Below are positions 44,228 through 52,692 of a DNA stretch of 64,000 bases, piece after piece. Origin of the DNA: Defluviimonas aquaemixtae (GTDB lineage: Bacteria; Pseudomonadota; Alphaproteobacteria; Rhodobacterales; Rhodobacteraceae); the NCBI RefSeq assembly GCF_900302475.1, contig NZ_OMOQ01000002.1, forward strand, positions 372,001 through 436,000. The letters run 5' to 3'. A program made the translations under genes and the position numbers. Position 1 is the stretch's first letter. Every line of letters starts with the position of its first letter. The notes under the pieces were generated by a model that did no database searches, was not told the origin of the DNA, and saw only the letters and a list, made by a program, of their open reading frames with translations.

Positions 44228-45940
44228 ATGGCAAGAGAGCAGTCCAACGTCGCCTATCAGGTTATGTGGAACCGGATGATCTCGGTCGTCGAGGAACAGG
44301 CGCAGGCGCTGGTGCGCACCGCCTTTTCGACCTCGGTGCGCGAGGCCGGTGATCTTTCAGCCGGGGTCTACGACACCCAAGGACAAATGCTGGCGCAGGC
44401 GGTCACCGGCACGCCAGGCCACGTCAACGCCATGGCCGACGCGGTGTCGCATTTCATCCGCAGGATCGGGCGCCAGAACATTTTCGAAGGCGATGTCTAC
44501 ATCACCAACGATCCCTGGGAGGGCACCGGCCACCTGCATGACATCACGATGGTCACACCGTCCTTCCACAAGGACGTTCTCGTCGGCTTCTTCGCCTGCA
44601 CCGCGCATATCGTCGATATTGGCGGTCGCGGATTCGGCGCGGATGCTGCGAGCGTCTACGAAGAAGGGCTGTACATCCCGATCATGAAATTCGCTGATCG
44701 CGGGCAGGTTGACCAAACGCTGGTCCGCATCGTGCGTGGCAACGTGCGCGAGCCCGACCAGTTGATCGGCGACATGTACGCTTTGGCCACCTGCAACGAA
44801 ATCGGCCACCGCCGCCTGATCGATATGATGACCGAATTCGATCTGGAAGATCTGGACGGCATCGGAACATTCATCCTCGACAATTCCCGTCGCGCAACGA
44901 TTGAGCGTATCGCCGCCCTGCCGCGCAAGTCGGCAGAGGGCGAGATGACGGTGGACGGCTTTGACAATCCGATCATGCTGAAAGTCAGACTGACCATCGA
45001 GGAAGGCCGGATCACCAGCGACTTCACCGGCTCCTCCGGCCTCGACAAGAAGGGCATCAACTGCCCGAAGGTCTATGCCAAGGCCTATGCCTGCTATGCG
45101 CTCAAATGCGCGATAGCGCCGGAAATCCCCAACAACGCGGCATCATTGGAACCCTTTGTGATGGAGGCACCGGTCAATACGATCGTGAACGCGGTGCATC
45201 CCGCCCCGGTTGCTTTGCGGCATATCGTCGGGCATTTCGTCCCCGATACGGTTTATAACGCGCTCGACAAGATCATTCCTGGCGTGGTGCCGGCCGAAGG
45301 TGCAGGATGTCTGTGCAATTTCCAGGTCAGTTTGCGTCCGCGCACCGATGTCCCCGCGCCAGGCGATGCCGTACGTTCTGAAGTGCTGACCTTCAATTCC
45401 GGTGGCGCGGGTGCGCGGCCGGAACATGACGGGCTCAACGCGACCGCCTTCCCATCGGGCGTGATGACGATGCCGATTGAAGCCACCGAACATGCCGGGC
45501 CGGTCATTATTTGGCGCAAGGAACTTCGCCCCGACAGTGGCGGCGCTGGCAAGCAGCGCGGCGGACTTGGCCAGTATATGGAGGTCGGCGCCCGCGAAGG
45601 GCATGAGTTCGACTTTCAGGCAATGTTCGACCGCATCGACCACCCCGCCCGCGGCCGCCGCGGCGGCGCGGCCGGGGCGGCAACCACGATCGCGCGGGAC
45701 GACGGTGCTGCGATGCGCGGAAAGGGCAAGCAGTACGTGCCCCACGGCCGAAAGGTGATACTGGCCTTTCCCGGCGGCGCAGGCTACGGCGACCCGAAGG
45801 AGCGGCCCGCCGATCTGGTCAAACGCGACCTTGCGCGGGGGTACATCTCGGCTGAAACGGCTGCCCGCGCTTATGGTCTTTCCGCCGAGGACATTGCCGG
45901 GGTCGAGGCCGCTGTGCGCAAAGGGGAGATGTCGGCATGA
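44228..45940 (+). CDS. hyuB: Hydantoinase/oxoprolinase subunit B, HyuB-like
   Basis: The 570-residue protein belongs to the HyuB family: NVAYQVMWNRMISVVEEQAQ near the start, VYDTQGQMLAQAVTGTPGH, ITNDPWEGTGHLHD and a glycine-rich C-terminal part FNSGGAGARPEHDG and GKQRGGLGQ. It is the partner of the hyuA just upstream. It overlaps the next gene by four bases (ATGA), showing tight coupling with the flavoprotein. The exact ring substrate is unknown. Confidence 0.9.
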   Translation: MAREQSNVAYQVMWNRMISVVEEQAQALVRTAFSTSVREAGDLSAGVYDTQGQMLAQAVTGTPGHVNAMADAVSHFIRRIGRQNIFEGDVYITNDPWEGTGHLHDITMVTPSFHKDVLVGFFACTAHIVDIGGRGFGADAASVYEEGLYIPIMKFADRGQVDQTLVRIVRGNVREPDQLIGDMYALATCNEIGHRRLIDMMTEFDLEDLDGIGTFILDNSRRATIERIAALPRKSAEGEMTVDGFDNPIMLKVRLTIEEGRITSDFTGSSGLDKKGINCPKVYAKAYACYALKCAIAPEIPNNAASLEPFVMEAPVNTIVNAVHPAPVALRHIVGHFVPDTVYNALDKIIPGVVPAEGAGCLCNFQVSLRPRTDVPAPGDAVRSEVLTFNSGGAGARPEHDGLNATAFPSGVMTMPIEATEHAGPVIIWRKELRPDSGGAGKQRGGLGQYMEVGAREGHEFDFQAMFDRIDHPARGRRGGAAGAATTIARDDGAAMRGKGKQYVPHGRKVILAFPGGAGYGDPKERPADLVKRDLARGYISAETAARAYGLSAEDIAGVEAAVRKGEMSA

Positions 45941-47154
45941 CTGACAAACTGCAAGCGCCGTCGAACAACAGCTATGACATCGTCATCGTCGGCGGCGCGA
46001 TCATGGGCGCGTCCGCGGCGTGGTTCCTGTCGAATGACAAGGACTTCGACGGTCGTGTGCTCGTGGTCGAACGGGACCCGAGCTACAAGAACTCCTCGAC
46101 CATGCACACCAACAGCTGCATGCGTCAGCAGTTCTCGGCCGAGCTGAACGTCCGTATCTCGCAGTTTGCGGCCGACTTCGTGAAGAACCTGCGAAGCTAT
46201 ATGGGCGGCGACGAACGGGTGCCCGACCTGTCGATCCGCAGCTTCGGCTACATGTACCTCGCCGATACCGAGGCCTTCGCCGATGTCCTGCGCGAGAACA
46301 TCAAAGTGCAGCACGCGGCGGGTGCCGCGACCAAGTTGATGAGCGCCGATGAGATCAAGCGTGACTATCCGTTCTACAATGTCGACGACATCGTACTTGG
46401 GTCGATCAACCTTGTTGACGAAGGCTACTGGGATGGCAGCGCCGTTTTCGACTGGTGGCGGCGGCAATCCCGCGAGCGCGGCATCGAGTATGTCCAGAAC
46501 GAGGTCGTCGCGATCACGAAGAACGCCGCCGGTACGCGCGTTGAAAGCGTGACGCTGAATTCGGGCGAAGTCATTTCCTGCGGCAAGGTCCTGAACGCCT
46601 CCGGCCCGCGCGCGGCCCGGACCAGCCGCATGGCAGGCATCGAGATCCCCGTGGAGCCCCGCAAGCGCTATTCGTGGATCTTCAGGGCCAACAAGCCCCT
46701 GGACCGCGACCTGCCGCTGACCATCGATCCGTCGGGTGTGCATGTGCGCGAAAATGGCGGCGGTACCTATCAGTGCGGCGGCCATTCCGACATCGATCCG
46801 GCCGTCGACTACGACGATTTCACGATGGATTTCTCGCTTTGGGAAAACCATGTCTGGCCGATCCTCGCGACCCGCATCCCGCAATTCGAGGCGGTCAAGG
46901 TGCAAAGCGAATGGGCCGGGCATTACGCCTATAACACCTTCGATCACAACGCGATCATGGGACCACATACGGAAGTCGAGAATTTCTTCTTCCTAAACGG
47001 CTTCTCCGGTCACGGTCTGCAGCAATCCCCCGCGATGGGCCGCGGCACGGCCGAGTTCATGGTTCACGGCGAGTACCGCAGCCTCGACATGCGTCCGTTC
47101 CACTATGAGCGCATCGTGGCGAACCGTCCGATCATCGAAAAAGCCATCATCTGA
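45937..47154 (+). CDS. FAD-dependent amino-acid/amine oxidoreductase (DAO family)
   Basis: The 405-residue protein has the FAD-binding start DIVIVGGAIMGASAAWFLS and the C-terminal DAO pattern ending in FFLNGFSGHGLQQSPAMGRGTAEF. It resembles sarcosine-oxidase-like and D-amino-acid-oxidase-like flavoproteins acting on secondary or D-amino acids. Its start overlaps hyuB by four bases, so it most likely oxidises the amino acid released after ring opening by HyuAB. The stop overlaps the ATG of an aminotransferase remnant by one base. Confidence 0.87.
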   Translation: MTDKLQAPSNNSYDIVIVGGAIMGASAAWFLSNDKDFDGRVLVVERDPSYKNSSTMHTNSCMRQQFSAELNVRISQFAADFVKNLRSYMGGDERVPDLSIRSFGYMYLADTEAFADVLRENIKVQHAAGAATKLMSADEIKRDYPFYNVDDIVLGSINLVDEGYWDGSAVFDWWRRQSRERGIEYVQNEVVAITKNAAGTRVESVTLNSGEVISCGKVLNASGPRAARTSRMAGIEIPVEPRKRYSWIFRANKPLDRDLPLTIDPSGVHVRENGGGTYQCGGHSDIDPAVDYDDFTMDFSLWENHVWPILATRIPQFEAVKVQSEWAGHYAYNTFDHNAIMGPHTEVENFFFLNGFSGHGLQQSPAMGRGTAEFMVHGEYRSLDMRPFHYERIVANRPIIEKAII

Positions 47155-47513
47155 TGGAGCGTGGCGCGAACCCGCTCACCCACGGCATCGCTCGGGCCGC
47201 TGCGGCGGCGGCTCTCGACGGCCCGAAGAACGGCGTGCGCCGGTTGAACGCGGCCTTCGAGACGCGGCGCAACCTTGTCGTTGAGCATATCGCAAGGATC
47301 GAAATGCCGAGCCACGATCCGTCCTATGACACCGCGTTCACGTCCTATGTCCTGAAGGCGGCAGGCATCGCCCGGGTTTCCGGCAGCACCGATGAGATGT
47401 CGCCCTTCTTCCGCATGTCGGCCGCCGCCTCGGAAGATGTCCTCGCGCGAGCGATGGAACGTCTCGCTGCGGCCGTTGCTACGCTGACGAATCCCGCATC
47501 ACAGGAAGTCTGA
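47154..47513 (+). pseudogene. Remnant of a PLP aminotransferase (C-terminal fragment with internal deletion)
   Basis: The 119-codon frame looks like the last part of a class I/II aspartate-type aminotransferase: NPLTHGIARAAAAAALDGP, AFETRRNLVVEHI, then a jump to FTSYVLKAAGIARV and PFFRMSAAASEDVLARAMERL. The entire PLP-binding N-terminal domain, including the catalytic lysine, is absent and the C-terminal domain is shortened. The frame is still open and its ATG overlaps the preceding stop (TGATG), so a peptide may still be made, but it cannot be an active aminotransferase. Confidence 0.75.
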
Positions 47514-47516
47514 CCC

Positions 47517-48353
47517 ATGAAGAAACTCGTCCTGACCGGCGCGGCCGGGCGCCTTGGCTCTTACCTGCGGGAGCCCATGTCGAGGATGTGCGACGAACTC
47601 GTCTCGACCGACCTCGCACAGGATATCGGCAAGCTCTATGACGGGGAGCGCTATGTGAAGGCGGATCTTGCCAGCCTCGACGCGATGATCGACCTTCTGC
47701 AAGGCGCTGACATGGTCGTCCATTTCGGCGCCTATGGCGATGAGGCGCCGTTCGAGACGATCCTCGGGCCAAACATCATCGGCGCCTACAACATCTGGGA
47801 AGCCGCATGGCGCAATGGGGTGCGGCGCGTGGTTTATGCCTCGTCGATCCACGCGGTCGGCATGCATCCGAAGACAGATTTCATCGGCACCGACGTGCGC
47901 CACCGCCCGGACACGTTCTACGGGCTTGCTAAGTGCTTTGCCGAGGATCTGGCAAGTCTTTACTGGGATAAGCGGCAGGTGGAATCGGTTTGCATGCGCA
48001 TCCTCAGCTGCGCGCAGGTCGGGAACCCGCGCGCCATTGGGACATGGCTCAGCTATGACGACCTGATCAAGCTCGTGCAGCGCGCCATCGATACGCCGGT
48101 GACCGGATTTGCCGTGGTCTATGGCGTCTCCGACAATGACCGCGTTCCGGTGGACAATGCCAAGGCCAGCTTTCTGGGCTACAGGCCCCGCGACAATGCC
48201 GAGCAATTTGCTGAAAAGATCTTCGCCGAGGCCGGCCCTCTCGACCACCAGGACCCAGGCAACATGTGCCATGGCGGACCCTTCGCGGCCGTGCCCCTTG
48301 GCGATAGCGGCCTCGCCGTGTTGAAGGTGGTCGACGACACCAAGAAAACCTGA
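47517..48353 (+). CDS. NAD-dependent epimerase/dehydratase family, uronate-dehydrogenase-like
   Basis: The 278-residue extended-type SDR starts MKKLVLTGAAGRLGSYLRE with the NAD motif TGAAGRLG and shows V-Y-A-S-S-I-H and a Y-G-L-A-K catalytic Tyr/Lys (in TFYGLAKCFAEDLA). The overall pattern, including FSHDD-like SYDDLIKLV and GFLGWKPKDNAE-like SFLGYRPRDNAE, fits uronate dehydrogenase (Udh), which oxidises glucuronate or galacturonate to the aldarolactone. Links to the hydantoinase cluster are unclear, so the substrate may be another sugar acid. Confidence 0.82.
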   Translation: MKKLVLTGAAGRLGSYLREPMSRMCDELVSTDLAQDIGKLYDGERYVKADLASLDAMIDLLQGADMVVHFGAYGDEAPFETILGPNIIGAYNIWEAAWRNGVRRVVYASSIHAVGMHPKTDFIGTDVRHRPDTFYGLAKCFAEDLASLYWDKRQVESVCMRILSCAQVGNPRAIGTWLSYDDLIKLVQRAIDTPVTGFAVVYGVSDNDRVPVDNAKASFLGYRPRDNAEQFAEKIFAEAGPLDHQDPGNMCHGGPFAAVPLGDSGLAVLKVVDDTKKT

Positions 48354-48364
48354 AGGGAGAGAGA

Positions 48365-49072
48365 ATGTCAGACGCAAAAGTAGCCCTGGTGACAGCAGGA
48401 GGCAGCGGCATGGGGGCCGACAGTGCGCGGGCGCTGGTGGCGGATGGGTTCAAGCTCGGTATCCTGTCCTCGTCGGGCAAGGGCGAGGCGTTGGCCAAGG
48501 AACTGGGCGGCGTCGGCGTCACCGGCTCCAACCAGTCGGTGGAGGACCTTCAGAAGCTCGTGGACGCGGCGATGGACGAATGGGGCCGGGTGGACGTTCT
48601 GGTGAACTCCGCCGGACACGGGCCCCGCGCCCCGGTTCTGGAGCTCACGGACGAGGATTGGCACAAAGGCCTCGACGTCTACTTTCTCAACGCCGTGCGT
48701 CCGACCCGGCTGGTCACGCCGATCATGCAAAAGCAGGGCGGCGGCACGATTATCAACATCTCCACCTTTGCCGCATTCGAGCCGAGCCCGGTCTTCCCGA
48801 CCTCAGGCGTCTTTCGTGCAGGCCTTGCAGCCTTCACGAAACTCTTTGCCGACAAATACGCGGCCGAGAATATCCGCATGAACAACGTGCTTCCCGGGTT
48901 CATCGACAGCCTACCCGAGAAGGAAGAATTCCGCTCGATGATCCCTATGGGGCGCTACGGCAACTCTCTGAACGAAATAGCCGCGGTGGTGGCGTTTCTC
49001 GCCTCGCCAGGCGGCGGCTACATCACCGGCCAGAACATTCGCGTTGACGGTGGGATAACCCGGTCAGTGTGA
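48365..49072 (+). CDS. SDR-family oxidoreductase without canonical Tyr-x-x-x-Lys
   Basis: The 235-residue protein has the classical SDR cofactor motif (VTAGGSGMGADSARAL), the N-S-A-G motif and the catalytic-region Ser in IINIST. At the place of the usual YxxxK it reads FPTSGVFRAGL, so the catalytic Tyr and Lys are both missing. The C-terminal MNNVLPGF and GQNIRVDGG are normal. It may bind NAD(P) but work by another mechanism or be non-catalytic. GGGAGAGAGA precedes the ATG. It closes the hyuAB cluster. Confidence 0.82.
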   Translation: MSDAKVALVTAGGSGMGADSARALVADGFKLGILSSSGKGEALAKELGGVGVTGSNQSVEDLQKLVDAAMDEWGRVDVLVNSAGHGPRAPVLELTDEDWHKGLDVYFLNAVRPTRLVTPIMQKQGGGTIINISTFAAFEPSPVFPTSGVFRAGLAAFTKLFADKYAAENIRMNNVLPGFIDSLPEKEEFRSMIPMGRYGNSLNEIAAVVAFLASPGGGYITGQNIRVDGGITRSV

Positions 49073-49451
49073 TCGGACTTCAGCCGCTCAGCAGCACAGA
49101 TGAAACAACGTGGCGCTGACGTAGCGCCAATGTCGGGCCGGTGCATCACCTTGGCCCACAACGCCATCGCGGGAAATTGGGCGAGCGAGGTGTTATCGTG
49201 GTGACGCTTCGACATACGCTGCGCAGGGACCTATCGGACAACTGGGCCCGTGCCCAGCGCAGGATGAAGGAACACGCGACAAAGATGAACAAAGACCATG
49301 GAAGCGGCCCGCCGTTTGCGTCTCTTGCCGCGCATCACGGAGCCGGGGCCGCGCATGGTCTGAAGCGACGCGTCGAAACCGAGCGGGCTCCGGCACAGAC
49401 GCTAAACCGGCCGCTTTGAGGGCTGCACAAAGTTCTCGTCGGCGCCCTGAG
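49073..49451. other. Intergenic stretch with no recognisable gene
   Basis: No frame here shows a known protein pattern. A 92-codon frame on the plus strand (49141-49419) is compositionally odd (rich in Arg and His) and has no ribosome site. The stretch joins the SDR gene to the 2-hydroxyacid dehydrogenase remnant and probably holds decayed sequence. Confidence 0.6.
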
Positions 49452-49763
49452 ATGAAGGTGCACATTCTCGACGACTGGTTCGATATTTTGCGCCACCTGC
49501 CTTCATTCGCCAGACTCGACGGGCACGACGTGACGGTCTGGAACGATCGCGTCGAAGATGCCGGCACGCTATCAGCGCGGCTTCGCGAGGCCGATCCGCG
49601 CGACCCTCTCGCCTCGTATCCGCGGGTAATCGCTACGCCCCATATCGGTTATGCCACCGAGGACGAGTTCGATCTTCAGTTCGCCGACATTTACGACCAG
49701 ATCAACGCATTCGCGGATGGTGCGCCGATCAACGTGATCAATTCCGAAGCCTTGGAGCGCTAG
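49452..49763 (+). pseudogene. D-2-hydroxyacid dehydrogenase remnant lacking the NAD-binding domain
   Basis: The 103-codon frame begins like a D-isomer-specific 2-hydroxyacid dehydrogenase (MKVHILDDWFDILRHLPSF, DGHDVTVWNDRV) and after about 48 residues jumps in frame to the family's C-terminal end (YPRVIATPHIGYATEDEFDL, AFADGAPINVIN). The missing middle is the Rossmann domain with the GxGxxG motif. The two remaining pieces together form the catalytic-domain lobes of the family. It cannot bind NAD in the usual way, so it is almost surely a deletion pseudogene. Confidence 0.8.
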
Positions 49764-49764
49764 A

Positions 49765-50793
49765 TCAACGCCGCACGAACAGCCGCGCCGCGACCGGTGC
49801 TCCGAGAATCACAAGGACGATCCGGGTCAGGTGATGGACGATGACGAAGCCGATATCCGCGCCCGCGACGATGGCAAGGACGATCATTTCGGCTTGTCCG
49901 CCTGGCGCGAAGGATAGGAACGCTTCAACGGGCTCCGCCAGTTGCATCAGGTGAATCGCCTCCGTGAAGGCCGCGGCGAGGGCCGCTAGGATGGCGACGA
50001 AGGCGATGCCCGACAGGACGTAGCGGCGTAGATCACGAATCGTGACCCCGACATAATAGATACCTATTCCCGTGCCGATGACGAATTGAGCGAAGAGGAC
50101 CGCTTCTCGCGGTGGGCGGACATGGATGAGCCCGGCGAGCGTCAGCGCGGTGGTCAGGAGGAGCGGCCCCAGAATCGCAGCACCGAACAGCCCGATCCGC
50201 TCACCGATCTTCCAACCGATCAGCGCCGCCGCGACCATGAGCACGAGCTCCAGCACGGGAATCTCAGCAACGGGCGCGCCGACAGGGTGGGACAGGCTGA
50301 CGCCGTAGAACTGTGTCAAAATGAGCGGCGCGAGAGTGACGATCATCAGGACGCGAGTCGCGTGGATGAGCGACAGCGCCCGAACATCGGCGCCAGCCTC
50401 CTGTCCGAACAGGATCATGTCCTGAAGCCCCCCCGGCATTGCCGCATACCAGGCCGTCACACGGTCATAGCCAAATGTGCGGAAAAACGGCACGCCGATG
50501 AGTCCGATGAGCGCGACATAGACCGGCACGAGCGCCACGGTCTGAACCATATCCGGAATCTGCCCAACAACCGCGGGCGTCACAGAGGCACCGGCCGCGA
50601 CGCCGAGGATCGATCTCGCCCCGTATGAGACCTGTCCGAAACCCATGAGCCTCTGTCCGAGCAGCGCGGCCAGAAGGCACGCAGTCATAGGTCCGAACAG
50701 AAAGGGCAGCGGCATTCCGAGAAGGAAAAAGACACCTGTGCCGGCCATCGCGAGGGCGAGCGTCTTGGTGCGAAGTAGAAGGGTCCGAGCCAC
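49765..50793 (-). CDS. AbrB-family integral membrane protein (PF05145-type)
   Basis: The 342-residue protein has about ten hydrophobic spans in two repeats, each with an F-G-P-M-T- or G-P-L-L-type Pro-Gly turn (PLPFLFGPMTACLLAALLG; GLFGAAILGPLLLTTA). GGLQDMILFGQEAGADVRALSLIHATR and FAPGGQAEMIVLAIVAGADIGFVIVHHLTR are repeat partners. This is the AbrB membrane family (unrelated to the DNA-binding AbrB), seen near TRAP/TTT transport and catabolic genes; function not established. I place the start at GTG 50793 because the longer frame crosses the GntR operator region. Confidence 0.8.
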   Translation of the reverse strand: MARTLLLRTKTLALAMAGTGVFFLLGMPLPFLFGPMTACLLAALLGQRLMGFGQVSYGARSILGVAAGASVTPAVVGQIPDMVQTVALVPVYVALIGLIGVPFFRTFGYDRVTAWYAAMPGGLQDMILFGQEAGADVRALSLIHATRVLMIVTLAPLILTQFYGVSLSHPVGAPVAEIPVLELVLMVAAALIGWKIGERIGLFGAAILGPLLLTTALTLAGLIHVRPPREAVLFAQFVIGTGIGIYYVGVTIRDLRRYVLSGIAFVAILAALAAAFTEAIHLMQLAEPVEAFLSFAPGGQAEMIVLAIVAGADIGFVIVHHLTRIVLVILGAPVAARLFVRR

Positions 50794-50805
50794 GGCTGTT
50801 CCCGC

Positions 50806-50834
50806 TTGACACGTATTGTACACGTTTGTATCCA
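50806..50834 (+). promoter_or_regulatory. Putative sigma-70-type promoter of the GntR gene
   Basis: TTGACA at 50806-50811 is followed after 17 bases by TATCCA at 50829-50834. The -10 box lies inside the palindromic operator, so repressor binding would block the gene's own transcription. Confidence 0.5.
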
Positions 50835-50844
50835 ATTGGATACA
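50827..50844. promoter_or_regulatory. Perfect 18-bp palindromic operator, probably for the GntR regulator
   Basis: TGTATCCAATTGGATACA is a perfect inverted repeat located between the divergent AbrB-family and GntR genes. Its last base is the A of the ATG at 50844. A partial second site TTGTACA lies just to the left (50816-50822). FadR-type GntR proteins bind dyads with TGTAT...ATACA arms, so this is very likely the autoregulatory site. Confidence 0.72.
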
Positions 50845-51542
50845 TGAAGACAAACACCTTCTCAATGCCTGAAATCGTCACGGAAGAAGAACTGCCGCAG
50901 GGCCAAAGCGTCTATCGGCGTCTGCTTGACGAAATCCGCCGCGGCGATCTGCCGCCCGGTACGCGCCTCCGCGAAACGGAGTTGTCCGACCGACTGAAGA
51001 TTTCACGCACACCAGTGCGCGAGGCGTTGAGGCTATTGGAGGCGGATGGTCTCGTTGCCCATCTGCCGCGGCAGGGCGCAACGGTGCGCAGCCTCGACTA
51101 TGCCGAAGTCATGGAGCTTTACGAGATGCGGGCGGTTCTGGAGGGCACCGCCGCTCGACTGGCCGCCCGTGCCGCTTCGGAGGTGGAAATTGCCGAGCTC
51201 AGGGCGGTTAACGAGGAATTTGCCAAGGCCAAGGGAAGCGCTGGCAGTGTGCAGGAGATCAATCGGCAGTTCCACCGCGCCGTGCAGGACGCCGCGAAGA
51301 ACCGCTATCTCGCCAAGGCGATCGGTGCGCTCGAAAAGACTCTCATGATCCTGGGCCCCACCACGCTGATTGATGCGGACCGCGCCGAGGCCGCGCTGGC
51401 CGAGCACGACCGGATCCTCGATGCCATCGATAACCGAGACGGTCCGCGCGCCGAGGCTGAAATGCGCGCCCATATCGAAGCGGCGCAGCGGGTGCGGCTG
51501 AAGGCGCTGCGCCTCAGACAGCGCCCACTGGAGGGGCACTGA
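50844..51542 (+). CDS. GntR-family (FadR/FCD type) transcriptional regulator, TcuR-like by context
   Basis: The 232-residue protein has an N-terminal winged HTH (YRRLLDEIRRGDLPPGTRL, LKISRTPVREALRLLEADGLV) and a C-terminal FCD ligand domain with the metal-binding pattern (AVLEGTAARLAA, INRQFHRAV, EHDRILDAI, EMRAHI). FCD regulators sense small carboxylic acids. It is followed by the remains of tricarballylate genes, so it was probably their regulator. Start ATG 50844 overlaps the operator; ATG 50865 is an alternative, giving 225 residues. Confidence 0.88.
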   Translation: MKTNTFSMPEIVTEEELPQGQSVYRRLLDEIRRGDLPPGTRLRETELSDRLKISRTPVREALRLLEADGLVAHLPRQGATVRSLDYAEVMELYEMRAVLEGTAARLAARAASEVEIAELRAVNEEFAKAKGSAGSVQEINRQFHRAVQDAAKNRYLAKAIGALEKTLMILGPTTLIDADRAEAALAEHDRILDAIDNRDGPRAEAEMRAHIEAAQRVRLKALRLRQRPLEGH

Positions 51543-51577
51543 CCAGGTTGCACGGGAAACCCGCCACGGGCGTCGGG

Positions 51578-52692
51578 GTGACCGCCCGTCTCGCGGAGAG
51601 CGACTGGGACGTCATCGCCGTTGGCGGCGGCAATGGAGCGCGCTGCGGGGGCGATCACTGCGGCAGAGACCGGCGCGAAGGTGCTTATCCTTGAGGGTGC
51701 CCCGAAGCCATAACGCGGCGGAAACAGCCAGCATACGCGCAATTTCCGCTGCATACATCGCGGGCCGCTCTCCGTGCCGGCAGACCGCTACGGCGAGGAG
51801 GAATATTTCGACGACCTGATGCTGGTGACGAAAGGCAGGACCGATGAGAACCTCACCCGGCTCGCCATCCGGTCATCGGAGGAATGCCTGCCGTGGACGG
51901 AGGCGCATGGCGTGCGGTTCCAGCCGTCACTTTCTAGGACGCTCTCGCTGTCGCGTACCAATGCCTTCTCCCCGGGTGGCGGCAAGGCTTTGGTGAACGC
52001 CTACTACAAGACCGCCGAGGACGTGGGCGTCACGGTGGTCTACGAGGCACACCTATCCGTCGAAGGCGATCGCGTCGCGGAACTTGTGGTCTCGGTCGCA
52101 GAAGACGAACCACAACTAATCTCGGTGCAGGCATTCGTTGTGGCCTCCGGCAGTTTCCAGTCCGACACCGACTGGTTGACCCGCGCCTGGTGACCGGCGG
52201 CCGCCAATTTCCTGATTCTCGGCACGCCTTACAATCGCGGCATGGTGCTGCGCGACATGCTCGACCAAAGCTGCACCTCGGTCGCCGATCCGACCCAGTG
52301 CCATGCCGTCGCGATCGACGGGCGCGCACCGAAATACGACGGCGGCATCGTCACGCGGCTCGAGTGCGTGCCCTTCTCGGTGGTCGTGAACCGCGACGCC
52401 GAGCGCTTCTACGGCGAAGGCGGGTGTGTCTGGCCCAAGCGCTATGCGATCTGGGGCAGGCTCGTTGCCGCGCAGCCCGATGAGGTCGGCTATGCGATCA
52501 TCAACGCCAAATCCATCGACCTCTCTACGCCCTCCGTCTTCCCGCCGGGCCAGGACTATACGATCGAGGAACTGGCCGCAGAGATTGGCCTCGATCCGAC
52601 CCGGCCAGGACTATCTGGCCGGGTTCGGCATGATGATCGGGACCGTCTTCGGTCGCGTCGCAGGTCGGGAGGTCGCCGCCAATGTCACCTGA
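51578..52692 (+). pseudogene. tcuA: Tricarballylate dehydrogenase (TcuA) pseudogene
   Basis: Segments of TcuA, an FAD enzyme that oxidises tricarballylate to cis-aconitate, can be pieced together across frames. GTG 51578 gives ESDWDVIAVGGGNGA, then a frameshift near 51648. AITAAETGAKVLILEGAPKP is followed by an in-frame TAA (51709) where a Tyr codon is expected, then RGGNSQHTRNFRCIHRGPL. TNAFSPGGGKALVNAYYKTA is intact. A TGA at 52191 is followed by NFLILGTPYNRGMVLRDML, DGRAPKYDGGIVTRLECV and WPKRYAIWGRLVA. A deletion with frame change near 52605 joins the last piece, FGRVAGREVAANVT. At least four lesions make this non-functional. Confidence 0.88.

Noticed and set aside
49141..49419. A 92-codon plus-strand frame
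   Set aside because: No ribosome site, unusual composition and no recognisable pattern; treated as non-coding.
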